A DNA stretch of 64,000 nt from Monocercomonoides exilis. Taxonomy: Eukaryota > Preaxostyla > Oxymonadida > Polymastigidae. Under the pieces are notes generated by a model. That model had not been told where the DNA came from. It did no database searches and worked only from the letters and a program-made list of their open reading frames with translations. Shown here one piece after another: positions 1 through 12,100 of the stretch. The number at the start of each line of letters is the position of its first letter. The stretch's first letter is position 1. The stretch is taken from positions 129,001 through 193,000 of the forward strand of contig LSRY02000059.1 in assembly GCA_001643675.2 (NCBI GenBank). The letters are read 5' to 3'. Made by a program: the position numbers and the translations under genes.

Positions 1-182
1 ATGAAAAAGCTCTGAAAGAATATGGTATTGATAATCGTAATAATCAAGTCTCACTTCATACCGGTATTCCACGGAAAATGAAAAAGCATTCATGTTCTTG
101 CTGCTCCTCAGGAAAATCTCTGGATCTTGTTGCTGATTCTCAAATGGATTCAACTCCCAACGCTGCATTTGGGGTTGAATGA
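1..182 (+). CDS. 3' end of an unidentified protein-coding gene (partial)
   Basis: An open frame enters at base 3 and ends at a TGA at 180-182, giving 59 C-terminal residues. The tail is basic and contains a short cysteine cluster (HSCSCCSSGKS) followed by an acidic, Ser/Thr-rich end. Composition is less AT-rich than the flank downstream, which fits coding sequence. I do not recognise the family, and the rest of the gene lies outside the window. Confidence 0.45.
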   Translation, partial: EKALKEYGIDNRNNQVSLHTGIPRKMKKHSCSCCSSGKSLDLVADSQMDSTPNAAFGVE

Positions 183-607
183 GTATTTTATCTGTTAATG
201 TTTTCTGTTAGATTACTCGTTGTGTTTTTCGTTGATGATGGAAAGTATGTTTTTATTAATATCACAGTTTTGCTCTCATTTATTAAAACCAGTTAGGCAT
301 ATGTTCCGTGAATCCCAATGTCAAAAAATTTTTTTTATTTGAAAACAAGAATGATGCTAAAACATTTTTGAATTTTTCCAAAAAAGAAGTTTTTAAAAGA
401 CAGTTTTTCCCACAAAAAATCTTTCAGCAGAAATAGAAATGATTGATTAATAAGTGCACAACAATAAATATCATGCAAAATCGTTTTTTCGGAATCAAAA
501 CGTTTTCTCACAAAAGAATATTTTCTTTCAGTGATCACAAAATAATTTGTTCTTGAAAAACAGAGTTTAATTTTTTTGTTCTGGTTACATCGTTCTTCTT
601 TTGAGAG
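183..607. other. AT-rich intergenic stretch
   Basis: Strongly AT-rich with many T-runs and A-runs. No convincing ORF or RNA gene is seen. It would hold the 3' UTR of the upstream gene and the promoter/5' UTR of the TTC12-like gene. Confidence 0.6.
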
Positions 608-3600
608 ATGACAGAACAAGGTGCAATCACAGAGCAGCAGCCAGAACTTGCACAACAAATTTCTGAATGCAGGGAAAGAGGAAATGATTTATATAGACAA
701 CAAAATTTTGAAAAAGCAGTTGAAGTGTATTCAGAAGGACTCAATCTCGATTCTCATTCAATTCCACTTTTGGTGAATCGTGCGCTTGCAGAAATAAAAT
801 TGCATAAATTTACAAATGCTGTTCGAGATTGTACAGATGCTTTATTCCTTGATAGAACAAACGTGAAAGCACTTGTCCGACGAGCAATGGCATGGCGTGG
901 AAAGCATAAGCCTCAATTTGCCCTTGATGATTTGAAGCAAGCTTCAAAGCAAGCTCCGAATAATATGGAAATTCAGCGACTGTTGAGAACAGTTGAACAA
1001 GAAATAGCAAATCAGCAGCAAGAAGAGGAAACCGTAAAGCAACTACTTGTAAATGAAACTCCAGAAACAAAGATTTTACGTGAATTACAAGAAGAGCTAC
1101 CGCAAATGAGCGGAAAGCATCTTCGGCGTGGACTTTGGGCAGCCTGTGATCTTCTTTCAACTGATAAAAACAGAATATTTTTTAGAGCTATAAATGGTTT
1201 GCAAACGCTTCAAAGGTGCTTCGATAAGTGCCCCTTTGGATCTTTAACTACATTAACAGCGGCTGCCCAAGATGCTTCGTCAGCAGCTCAAGTGGCTACA
1301 GTTATGAATTTTCAGTCATTGTTGAATATTTTGAGGAAAGAACGGTGCACAGTTGAAGGAGATGGGGATCAAATTGTTGCATGTGCTCGTTTAATGAATG
1401 TGTGCTGTTCAAAGGAAGCGTTTCGTCAACAATTGTCAATGCAAATGTCACTTCAACTTGTTCAATCTCTTTTATGCCTCGTTCGACGCAACACGCCAAC
1501 TCTTTGTGGCGAAATTGACAAAAAAGCAGGAGCTTTTCCAGCAACTTCTTCGCCTTCTCCTGTCAGTACGTTTCAGTCTTCTTTATTTTCAAATCAATAC
1601 TCTTCAGCATCTCACACTTCATCAGCAATGCATTCCTTCCTCTCTTCATCTTCTGCTTCAGCGTCGGGATCATCATCATCTTCTTCTTCTTCTCAGCCTC
1701 TTTCATCTGCCTCTCAATCGCAACTGTCCTTTTTGTTTCGATGCCCTGTCAATATGTATGGCTCTCCAACTTTCTCTTTTGCTGCTGTTCCTTTCGCTCT
1801 TTCTGCGCTTGTTTCTCTTTCTGCTGATTCAAACTTTTCACTCGCTTTTCTCAACTGTGTCAAGGCAGACTCTTCTTCTTCTCCATCTCTCAAATCAGCA
1901 ACATCCACAAGCTCTGACAGCGACTCATCTTCAAATGCATCCTCCACGACCACTTCCTCTGCTAATTCCACATCACTCACAACAACATCACAGCAACCTT
2001 CTCCTTCAATTGTCACTATTTTAGCACCTCTTCTGCAGTCACGCTCTTTCATTCTTTCACTTCTCACTTCATCTCTTTTCCTCCATCTTTCAAAAGATCC
2101 CCAGTTCCGCCCTGAGATTCTTCGAATTGCTCCTTCGATGCTTTCGTTTTTGTCTAATGGTCTCAATCAGCTCATGTCAATCATCTCATTCGTCAAAGAA
2201 AACGCAATGATGAATCCCTTCTCCACTTCAACACCTTCAAATTTCTCTCCTTCTCAGCTCCCTTCTTCGACTTCGTCGTTTTCAAATGCATCTTCTTCGT
2301 CTGGTTCGTTTTCTTCTCCATCACCAAACTCCATGGGCTTCGGTTCTGGGCCTACTGGCTCTGTCACGCCACGCGGAGTGCAAATACGATCACACCCTGC
2401 CTCGTCTGCAGTTGCCTCTCACATCGACGCTCTCTCTTCTGTGTATGGCACCCCTGGCTCTAATCAAGGAAAAGGGGCAGACAGTTTGCATTTATCTTTT
2501 CTTTGTTTAACATAATTCATATTCTTATTCAACATGTATTATTATTATTATAACTCTTACAATTGTTTTGTGTGTGAATCAATAATTGAATGATGAATAA
2601 ATCAAATCACATATCAAACATTTATGTTTGCAGGACGACCATCACCTGGAATTCGGCATGCTTCTGTTGGAGGTGGAGCCTCAGTTCCTCCTCGTCCGTC
2701 GTCTGCGTCTTCAGCCTATGGCGGCTCTCAGACAGGAGCAGGCACTCTTTTGGTTGCGTCCACTTGTGCTGCGTTTGAGCACAGGGCGTCTACAACAGGA
2801 CTTGTGTGGACACACGTCTCAGCAGCAGTGCCAAGCTGTTGGGAGGAAGAGATGGACAGATGCGGTTGGCGCGACACCTCCACACACAAAGAAGAGCGCG
2901 TGGTGGCTGCTGCTGATGGAGGCTTTTCCATTTGGCAGCTGATGAATGCTGCTGAACAAGGCGAGTTTGCTGAACGGTCAACGTCAATCTGCAACATTAT
3001 GGCTGCTCTCGGAAATACAGCGCTCCTCCAGTCGTCACTTCCGAAGCTTCATCAGCTGGGCATCCTGAATGCAATGATGCCGGCTCTTGTGTCACCCACA
3101 TTCATTCCTCAAATACATCCTGCACCAAACACGGCACAGCCCAACTCCACCTCTTCCCCTGGCTCAGCAGCAGGTACAGCGTTTGTCCCAACAATTCTTC
3201 CATATGCCGTCTCTTCTTCTGCTCTTGCCCTGCTTGCACGGCTTGCTGGGCATCCGCCAGTCGCTGAGGAAATGCCAGTTGCTCTTCTTCCAGTTCTTTT
3301 GCATGGATTGACTTCACCACCGCCAACAAGAGCCCATTCGGCACACATCATTGCTCTCTTTACGCGACATGTTCAGGCTGGAATATTACCGCTCATTCGT
3401 TTCCCCACCGCTTTTAGTCGCCTTTCACAAGTTGTTCGTGAAGGAAAAGACGACGAAGCAGGAAATGCTGCTGTTGCCCTGGCTGAGTGCGCGAAAGAAA
3501 AGGAAAGTTATTCTATTCTCAGAGAGTCTGGATGCCTCGAGTCTCTTGTTCATTCGATGCAGACAAGAAGCGGACACACTCAAAGAAATGCAGCCATTGC

Positions 3601-3700
3601 TCTTGCACGTGCCTCCCAAGACCCGCTTAATCTTCAGCGAGTGCGTACATTGCACGGAATTGAGCTGATGCACATGGTTAAAACAACAGAGCAAACATGA
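608..3700 (+). CDS. TTC12-like TPR/armadillo protein (two exons)
   Basis: Exons 608-2483 and 2634-3700 join in phase 1 (donor GTTTGC, acceptor TTTGCAG) to give about 980 aa. Residues 16-125 are three TPR units (start 'ERGNDLYRQQNFEKAVEVYS'). A Ser-rich low-complexity stretch covers roughly residues 320-620, and armadillo-type helices fill the C-terminus ('GNAAVALAECAK', 'RNAAIALARA', 'LHGIELMHMV'). TPRs at the N-terminus, ARM repeats at the C-terminus and an ending of the LHGxE(I/L) type match TTC12, a cytoplasmic factor needed for axonemal dynein assembly. UNC-45-like chaperones share the architecture and are the alternative. Human TTC12 is about 700 aa; the extra length here is the Ser-rich insert. 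A flagellar role fits a flagellate but is inferred. Confidence 0.7.
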
Positions 3701-4057
3701 TTTTTTTTCAATAAATTTGCTTTTTTAATTTCTATTTCAGCAATTTGACAGTACTTAAAACATTTTTTTTATAATTATTATTTTTCAAAAATAACTTAAC
3801 ATTTGAATTTTATGAATGAAAAAAGAAAATTAATTCATAATTGAAAAAAATCACATGATTATCACATGTGTTGTGCAGAAGGAAACAATACACCACAACC
3901 CAAATCCATCTTATTTGTGTTCTTTATGCTTTATTGTGTTGTTTAATAACTATTTCGGCAAATGCCAACTCCAGGCTTTGAAAAAATAAAAAAACAGAAT
4001 TTATTGTGGAATTTTTCATTATTTAGGTCCAAAATGTTAATGAAAAATAGATATTTA
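3701..4057. other. AT-rich intergenic stretch
   Basis: Contains the 3' flank of the TTC12-like gene with poly-T/poly-A runs, and then the 3' side of the decayed transposase. No gene or structured repeat is recognised here. Confidence 0.55.
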
Positions 4058-5132
4058 TCACAATTCAAACTTGGATGCATCCGCTCCATCGCCAGCTCCC
4101 AAAGAATCAGATTCATCTTCAGTTTCTTCATCATTTTCGTTTGAAACCTGTTCGTCACTATCGTCAGATTCTTCGGTTTCATCTTTTTCGGTTTCATCAA
4201 TAACTTTTTCATTATTAACGAGCTTATGAACAAGCAATTTTTGAACGAAGTCTTCAAATTCAAGTGTCTCTGATCTTTTTTCAACAAAGCGAGTCACAAA
4301 GTCATCAATGAGATTTTCTTTAATACAATTTTTTGAAAGAGATTTAGAAAAACTTGACCAAGTGCTTTCAATCAAATTTGTTCAAATGCCACTTTCTGGA
4401 TCCACAAAAATGTATTTGTGACAAACAGCGCAATGATCATAACCAAAGGATGATAAAGAGCTGTCGGCTTTCCACTCATCTGAGTAAATAGTTGATCCTG
4501 GAATTGTGATATCTTCGATTATTCGTATTTTTGTCTCTTTTTTTCTGTTTTTCACTCTCACAATCAAACATTTCCCTTTCTTTCTATCATGTTTTCTTTC
4601 TGTCATTCCAAATAACCATATCTGTTTCTTTCTTCTTCCTTTTCTCAACTTTCTTTTTCGTAGAATTGCTTCATCTGTTTCGATTGTTATTCCAGGATCA
4701 CAAAGCTTTTCAAAAGATGTTGAACAGCAATCAATCATGCGTGCTCTTCCAATGGAACGAAAACACACAACAGTTTGTCTTGTTTCATCAATTAGCAAAC
4801 TTTCTGAGATATTTCTATATTTTCCAGAAACACAAAAATATCATCATTTTTTCCTCCGTAGGCATTTCTGAATATTTCCAAGGAGGAACATTTATGAATG
4901 AGCACTATCTCCAGCATCTGAAATACATGTAATTTCTGCAATTGTCTCTAGCTTCAATGGAAAAAAATTTCCTTCTCTTTGGGCATCTTATGTTCACTGC
5001 GAATGGCTTAATCCTCATTATCCAATTCCATGTCGCTTCATTGTCTTGGAATAATTTTGTTTTTTTGAAAATTTTTTTGATTTGCGATCTGGAAGGAGAA
5101 ACATCAATGTGAACAAAATTGATACATCTCAT
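4058..5132 (-). pseudogene. Decayed Merlin / ISXO2-like (IS1595-type) DDE transposase
   Basis: Reading on the minus strand, the N-terminal part (5132 to about 4830) has a degenerate zinc-ribbon-like 'IRCPKRRKFFSI'. The catalytic core follows: 'ITIETDEA' (first Asp near 4675), 'KGRRKKQIWLFGMTER', 'PGSTIYSDEW' (second Asp near 4480) and, beyond a stop, 'NLIESTWSSF'. The order is that of the ISXO2-like transposase domain, called Merlin in eukaryotes. Lesions: an in-frame TAG at 4905-4907, a frameshift near 4830, and a TGA at 4382-4384 exactly where the core normally continues. The acidic C-terminal tail is open to 4058. Because TGA is the normal stop elsewhere in the window, I read this as a dead copy rather than recoding. 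Terminal repeats were not found. Confidence 0.8.
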
Positions 5133-5282
5133 AAAAAAGTTGATATTTTCCCAAATTTTTTAGTTATAATATTTCTTAAATTCCCGGAGGTTTGAAATGA
5201 TAAATTTTTTTTGAAAATGAACAATAAGTGATAAATACTGGAAAATATAGGTTTTGAATTGTGCTGTATTGTTTCCATTTAC

Positions 5283-5678
5283 AGTGTTAATAATGGTGGA
5301 CACATTCAATAACTGTGGACAGTTGCATTATCTCAACAACTATTGATAGTTGCATTTCGACAATAAGCCCAATTATTCTCTCATTGAATACAAACTTGTG
5401 AGTCATACAAAAATGAAACAACTTGCTACCAAGAACAAAGAAAGAAACTATTTAAATATTCGGAGAAACTCGGAGAAATGAGATTCTCCGAGTTTATCCG
5501 AAAATGGAAAATTATTTTTATTTTATTTCATTGTGTTGGATAAGTTAAGCAAACGATTCAAATAAGTTAGTATTCAATGAGAAAATTATTGCGCATATTG
5601 TCGAAATGCAACTATCAATAGTTGTTGAGATAATGCAACTGTCCAAAGTTATTGAATGCGTCCACCATTATTAACACT
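5283..5678. mobile_element. MITE-like element with 109-bp terminal inverted repeats
   Basis: The left arm 5283-5391 and the right arm 5570-5678 are reverse complements with few mismatches. Both start AGTGTTAATAATGGTGGAC when read inward. The 178-bp centre has no ORF and holds a second, smaller palindrome (AAACTCGGAGAA / TTCTCCGAGTTT around 5463-5502). No transposase and no clear target-site duplication is seen, although TA dinucleotides lie just outside each end. As a non-autonomous foldback/MITE it could be mobilised by a transposase encoded elsewhere; a link to the adjacent Merlin relic is not supported by the termini. Confidence 0.85.
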
Positions 5679-6188
5679 AACTATAAATGAGAAATTAACT
5701 GATAATCACAATAAAACTTTAACAAATTTTATTTTGACAAATATTGTTCGAGTCAAATACAGTTGATTTCAGTTGATCATTAAAACCTTTTAAAAGTATT
5801 TGTGAAAAACTATGCACTTGACGTCAATGAACAAACAATCATATTTATAAATAACAACATTTCAAAATGAACATACTTTTTCAATTCAGCCTAAATGTGT
5901 TGCAATCAACTTGATAAATCCAGTTGAAAAAATTGAAAAATCAAAAAGATTTCTTTTCAAAACAGAAGAAAAGAAAAAGAAACAGATTTTCAAACATGAA
6001 GGCATGTTGATTCAAAATTTCACAACATATAATTAATCTTTTTTTCTTATTATAAAAACAATATTAATAAGAGGGAATTTTTTATTGAGATGATTTCAAA
6101 ATATTTTTTATACGTCAGTTGATACTCACATTATCAATATTTTTTAGGAGCAAAATTATTTTTGTTCTTTTTCAGTTTTGTTTTGCTA
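5679..6188. promoter_or_regulatory. Upstream region of giant gene A, with a block conserved in copy B
   Basis: The first part is anonymous AT-rich DNA. From about 6065 to 6188 the sequence is alignable with the DNA upstream of the second giant gene (reverse complement of about 50526-50650), including GTCAGTTGATACTCACATTA and a TTTGTTCTTTTTCAG stretch just before the ATG. This is therefore the shared 5' flank, probably promoter plus 5' UTR, of both paralogues. The TTTTTCAG could also be a splice acceptor of a 5' UTR intron. Confidence 0.45.
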
Positions 6189-9100
6189 ATGCCCTATTGT
6201 TGCGTTAAGACAATTCTGCTGTTCTTTTCTGCTTTTGCAACAATCAGCACACATGTTTCCACACACACAAATGAAGATTCAGAATGTGAAAACCATAAGA
6301 CCGTTGAATTTGACTTGATTGGTGATAGCCAAATTGCAAACTCCATAATGCACGCTTTCCCTTGTTCACATCCCTCATATTCCCACTTTCAACCGAACAC
6401 AAAACACACAGTTGCAGCAGAGTTTGTGATGGTCAATTCATCAGCTGAGCTGAAGTGGTTGAGCATTGTGCAGGTTTCAGGCAAGCGGGGAGTTGTTTGC
6501 ACAGACTCGTCAAGTGTGAGGGTGGTTGAGTGTGCGCTGAAGCTGGACAGAAGCAGCACAAAAAGCATGTTCTATGCATCCCGAGCAGCACTTGTGCTGA
6601 CAAACATCACCCTCTCATTTCCTTTCGCACACAGTGCAGCACAGCCTCTGATATCTTCACATCCACTCACACACACTGTGCAGCACAACAGCGGGAGAGT
6701 GGCTGTGGAGTCATCGCTCATTGCTTCAGTGTGTATTGGTGCTGAACCGTTTCTTTCTCCAATCCACGTGCCAGCCATCCATTTGGCAAGCACCGTGTTC
6801 ATCAATGTCACACAACCACATGCTTCATGTGCTGATGCCAAAAGAGATGGAGGGATGACAGAGGAGCAGCACACACTGATTGACAGCTGCTTGATGGATC
6901 GTGTGGAGAATGGATATGATGGTGGGATTGTGTGGGGGATGAGTGTTTGCAAAGGCAGCTTCACGGCTTGGAACTCCTCGTTTTGTCGCTCCACCAGAAC
7001 TGCCTGCCAACGAATTGAACATTCTGGCTCAGCCACAACCGATGTCAATGAATGTGCTTTTCATAATAATGAAGGTTCACAATATGGTGGAGCAATTTAC
7101 CATCAATCAACGGGAACATGCTCAATTCAAAACAGTGAATTCGATGACTGCCAAGCAAAAACAGCTGGTGGTGCGTGTAACATTATCTATTCATCAAAAG
7201 TTACCGTTGGAACCTGTGTATTTTCAAATTGTTCGGCGAATGAATGGGCTGGAACATTAAGGTTAAGCTTTATTAATCAACTGAACGTCAATCAATGCAA
7301 CACAACAAACAGTGCAGCACATTGGGCAGGAGGAACAGTTGAAGCAACAGAAATTAGAAATGGAAGTTCATTTTCGAACAACATCATAACGTCAGGCAAA
7401 GTAATTACACCAGATAACAATGAAACTGGAGGAGGGATATGGTGTTCAAATACGTTTGGCATGGTGTTTTCAGAGTGTCTGTTCAGATCGTGCTCATCGG
7501 AAAACAGTGTTGGTGGTGCAATGAGTTTCTCAACTCGAGAATATAGTTATCTTATCACAAAGCTCTCCTTCTGCTTCTTTGATGGGAATCAGGCCAGCAG
7601 CACTGGGGCTGACATCTATGCATCACAGGAGTGGAGCACGGTTCTTGTGGAAAGCAACATTGTGGAGTGTCGAACATCAACCACAGCACCAAACAGATTG
7701 TTTGTGGCTGGCAGCGACCGCAGCCACCTGATGAACAGGCTCCTCTCCCAGGCATTTGTCAGCAAGCACAACGGCTCAGACACCCCGCTCTGCGGCATCA
7801 CACTCTTTCCCTGCAGCACACTCGGCTTCTCGCTCACCCTCATCAATAGGTCTGCCCACCCGGTCTCCATCACTTTTGCTCCTGGCACTTATCCCGAGGC
7901 AGAGGCAGCTGTCGACTCGCTGGTGCTCCAAGTTGCTGGCCACAAGAGCTCCACAACCATCCTGCCAAAAGCCACCACTCGCTCTTTCGTCTCCCTCACC
8001 AGCGGACAGCTGACATTTGTCTCCTTCACTGTTGTCCACGGCTCTCCATCAGCACAGCCTGCCTCCCACCCCCTGTTTTCTGTCTCGAGCACAGCAGCTG
8101 CATGGATCAAAAACTGCCTCATCACTGCAGACACAGCACAGAACAATGTGTTTGGAGCACCCCTCATCACCATGGATGGAGGGGCATTGGCTGTCGAGAA
8201 CTGCGAGATAAACACAATCACACTCTCGGAGGCGCCTCTCATCCGCGCAGCAGTCACAGCCGAGCTGGCACTCACCAACATCACAATATCAGCGGTGCAA
8301 CGGGGTGTGGGGAGCGGTGCTGGAGCAGAGTGTGACATCGAGGATGGCGGGGCTGTGGAGATGAACAACGTGTCGCTGAGTGGGTGCACATGCTCGAAGG
8401 GGGATGGTGGGGGTGTTTGGGCGAGGCTGAGGAGTGGAGGCAGATTGCAGATGGGAGCTGTGTCAGCAGTGTCGTTTGAGGGCTGCACTGCTCCGAACGG
8501 GCAGGAGGCAAAGGGGAAGGGAGGTGGGGTGTTTGTTTCGGCTGAAGGTGGAGGATGTGCGATGGTGCTGAAGGAGATGGGCTTCTCGGGGTGTGCAGCG
8601 TGGAAGGGGAACAATGTGTTTGTGGAGGCGCCTGTGCTGCGGGTGGTTGTGAGCACCTCCTCGATGGGCTTCAGCAGGAGCGGGATGAGCGACGAGGATC
8701 TGATGGGATTCGAAGACGGGCATCGAGAAGACCCACTCCCGCTGGCACCCTTTCTGAAGGTGTTTTCACCCCCAGCGTTTGTTGGCGGAGCCAAGGGGAG
8801 AGACTTCAGCGCCTGCGGGTTTGCCGAGCACCCCTGTGTGTCCATCGGAAAGGCAGCTGGCCTGTGGTTTTCTGGCAGCAAAAGAAGCATCATCCTGCAC
8901 ACGGGGTTTGTGTGGAGAGAGGAGATCGAGCTGGGCGGCAACGAGTGGAGCATCCAGTGCGAGGAAAAAGGAGACGAGGTTGGTGTTGCACCCTCTGCAC
9001 CCCCTTCCCATCCTGCGCTCATCACAACCACACGCCCTGCACAGCTCATCAACGTGGTCTTTGCTCTGCCACAGACCCTTTCGCAGTCCACAACACACCT

Positions 9101-12100
9101 CCTGTGCTGCAAGGGTGCCACACTGACACTGACTTCGTGCGGAATCAAAACAGCTGGTGGGGTTCACTCGGTGGCGTTTGTGCCTCTTGCTGTGACAGAC
9201 GGGAAGATCGAAGCCACAAACCTTGTGTGCTCAGCAATGGCGCTGGCTGGCCAGCCACTGATGTCTGTTGCAGGTGCTGGGGCAGAGGGCGACATTGGCA
9301 AGCTGAGTGTCGAGTCTGTCAGCACAACTGCCGAGTGCGGGCTGCTCGAGGTTGCAAATGGCGGCTCCTTGCGGGTGTGGAACTCCACAGTGTCCTCGCC
9401 CACAGCACCCCTCGCATGCCCACTGCTCAGCTCTGCCTCTGCAAAGGCAATACTCCTCCAAAATAGCACCTTCGCCAACTTCGACAGAGCCAGCCGGAAT
9501 GGCGGATGCATCGAGTGCACACTGGCAGACGGATCGAGCCTGGCTGTTGCTGGGTGCACTCTGAGCGAGTGCTGCAGCAGAGGCGCAAATGGCGGAGGGA
9601 TCTGGGTCGAGATGAAGTCTGGAAGCCACTTCTCTGTGGAAGGCTCGACTGATGCTGATGCTGGTGGTGATGATGGTGATGGTAGAGTTGCAGGGTTTGA
9701 CACGTGTTCAGCATTGAAGAGCGCAGAGGGGGAGCACGGGTGTGGAGGAGGGGTGTATGTGGATGCAGAGGAGGGTGCAACCGACTTTGTGGTGGGGGAT
9801 GTGGTGTTCGCCAGCTGCACTGCCGAGAAAGGGTCCAGCCTGTTTGTCTGTGGATACGACCTGCTGGCGCTGATCAACGAGCACTCGCTCGGCGCACACA
9901 GGGAGGAGGCTGATCTGGCCAAGCTGGCTGGGTTCGAGAGGTGCGCCACAGACAGCTCGTTCTGCATCCCGCTGGTGGTGTATCTCTGGACCAACTTCAC
10001 AGCCGACGGCTTTGTGGACGGGGCTGGCGGAGGCGACTTCAGCCGGTGCGGGTTCAGCGAGGCGCCGTGCAGGACTGTCGACCACATTGTCTCCACCCGG
10101 TTCGCGCCCCTCCCCCAGCGCCCTTCCACAATCACCATCGCCTCAGGCTCCACAATCACCAAGGCACTCAACCTCCTTCCAGCTGCTGCCCCTGCTGCCC
10201 CGCAGCCGCTGCCATCCCTCACCATGCAAGGAGCAGCCCAGGCTGCCCGGCTCTCTGTGTTTGATCTCGCCCCAGCCGAGCAAGACGCCTTCCTCGCCTC
10301 GGCCATCACCCTCACCCTCCACTCCCTCGCCCTCTGCATCCCTGCTGCCCTGCGCCAGCCAAGAGCCTTCTTTTGCTCCTCATCCCGTGCGCTGTGCATC
10401 TCCGCCTGCTCGTTCGAGCTGAGAGAGGGGAGCATGCTGGCCTATTCGCTCATCCTCGTCGAGGAAGGGTCCTTCAGTGCGAGCCAGCTGGCCATCGGCA
10501 CAGACTCATCTGCAACCGCTGTCTCGTGCTTGCCACCCCTGGTTGTGATCCGCTCGTCGGGATCTGTGAGCCTGGCAGGCTGCTCGGTGGCGGGTGTGTC
10601 TCACTCCCAAGGCAACGGATCCTGGGCTGCTGCGGAGTGCCAAGGGCCGTCAGCAAGGCTCTGCATCGCCAACAGCACCGTGTGTGGATGCAGTGCAGCT
10701 GCAAGCGATGGAGCGGGTGGAGGGCTGCTGTGCAGTGCTGCTGGCGGAGCAACAGTCGAGATCAGCAACACCTCCTTCACCCTGTGCAGTGTTTCCAGCG
10801 AGGGCACACTCGCGAAGGGAGTTGGCGGAGGGGTGTTCCTCGACTGCGCTGGAGCAGCATCTGGCTTCCAGCTGAGCAACACATCGTTCGACCAGTGCAG
10901 TGCGTGGAAGGGCAAGAACCTGTTTGTCTGTGCCGACTCTCTCTCCCAGCTCGTCACCCGCACCTCCATGAACTTCACCTTCGCGATCGGCGTGGATGAG
11001 GCGCCAGACCTGGACGAGCTGAGCGGCATCGACAGGGCAAGTGCATCCCTTGTGCTCCCGCTGGTGCTCCTGCTGCGCTCCTTCGCTCGGCCCTGCGTTG
11101 TGGGGGGCGAGGACGGCGTGGATGCATCCCTCTGCGGATATCCCGACTATCCCTGCCAGACCATCCCGTATGCTGCCTCCTCCCGCTTTGGCCAGTCCCT
11201 CGCTGCCCTCCGCCTCCAGCCCCCTTTCTCCTTCAGAGACACCCTCTGCCTCTGCTCGCAGCCACTCGCCGTCGACTCTGCTGCTGCGGGCACACAGATC
11301 GACATCAGGGCTGATGGCGAAGGAGAGGGCGAGGCCTTGGTCGAAACAGGGATCGAAGTCGGCCTCTCGGGGATGTGCTTTGGCCTGCCTTCCTCCTTTG
11401 CGCCCCGCCCCCGAGCAGCCCTGTTCTGGTGCAGCGCAGCCACACTCACCTTCACCGCATGCACCACAGCTGCCCCGCCCTCTCCCCTCCAGTACTCCTT
11501 CGCTGTCGCCTCCAGTGGCACAGTGCTCCTCTGCCAGTTCGCCATGCACAGCACAGCCTTTGCTGCGTCCCCCGCATTCCTCCTCGAAGGCAGCAGTGCT
11601 GCTGGCTCGTTTGTCGAGCTGCACCTGCGCAGCACCACCACAAACGCGCCCAACGGGCTGATCCGCGCAGCATCCGGCGCCTCTCTGCGCGTGGAGAACT
11701 CGACCATCGCCGATGCCACCATGGACTCGAGCGAGGTCATCTGCTCCCCGCTCACCACCACCTTGGCGCTGAAGAACACCTCCTTCGCCAACATCACCAG
11801 GCTGCGTGGAAGCGGAGGGCTGGTGGTCGGGGCTGTGAGCGGGGGAAGGAAGTTCAGCTTCGCCAACTGCACCATGGAGAGGTGCAGCTGCATCGAGAGC
11901 GGCAGCACGCGCGGCGGCGGGGTTGTGGCCGAGGTGAAGAAAGGCGGAGAGTGGGTGTTCGAGAAGAGCACTGCAAGCGAGTGCACAGTCGACGGGCTGG
12001 CAGGGTGCGGAGGAGGGCTGTTCCTGCGCTTTGCGGTGGCCGATGTGCGGTACTCCATGAAGGGCATCGCCTTTGCAGCCAACGACGCCTGGCTCGGCAA

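Noticed and set aside
1398-2510. Overlapping plus-strand and minus-strand ORFs within the TTC12-like gene
   Set aside because: They arise from the Ser-rich TCT/TCA repeats and have no domain similarity.
4382-4384. TGA recoded as a sense codon in this organism
   Set aside because: TGA ends the TTC12-like and EDRF1-like genes, and the transposase also has a TAG and a frameshift, so decay is the simpler reading.
6162-6188. Nine open codons before the ATG of giant gene A (and of gene B) as an N-terminal extension
   Set aside because: No ATG in frame; the extension would begin at a TTG. The ATG chosen starts directly at a good signal peptide in both copies.
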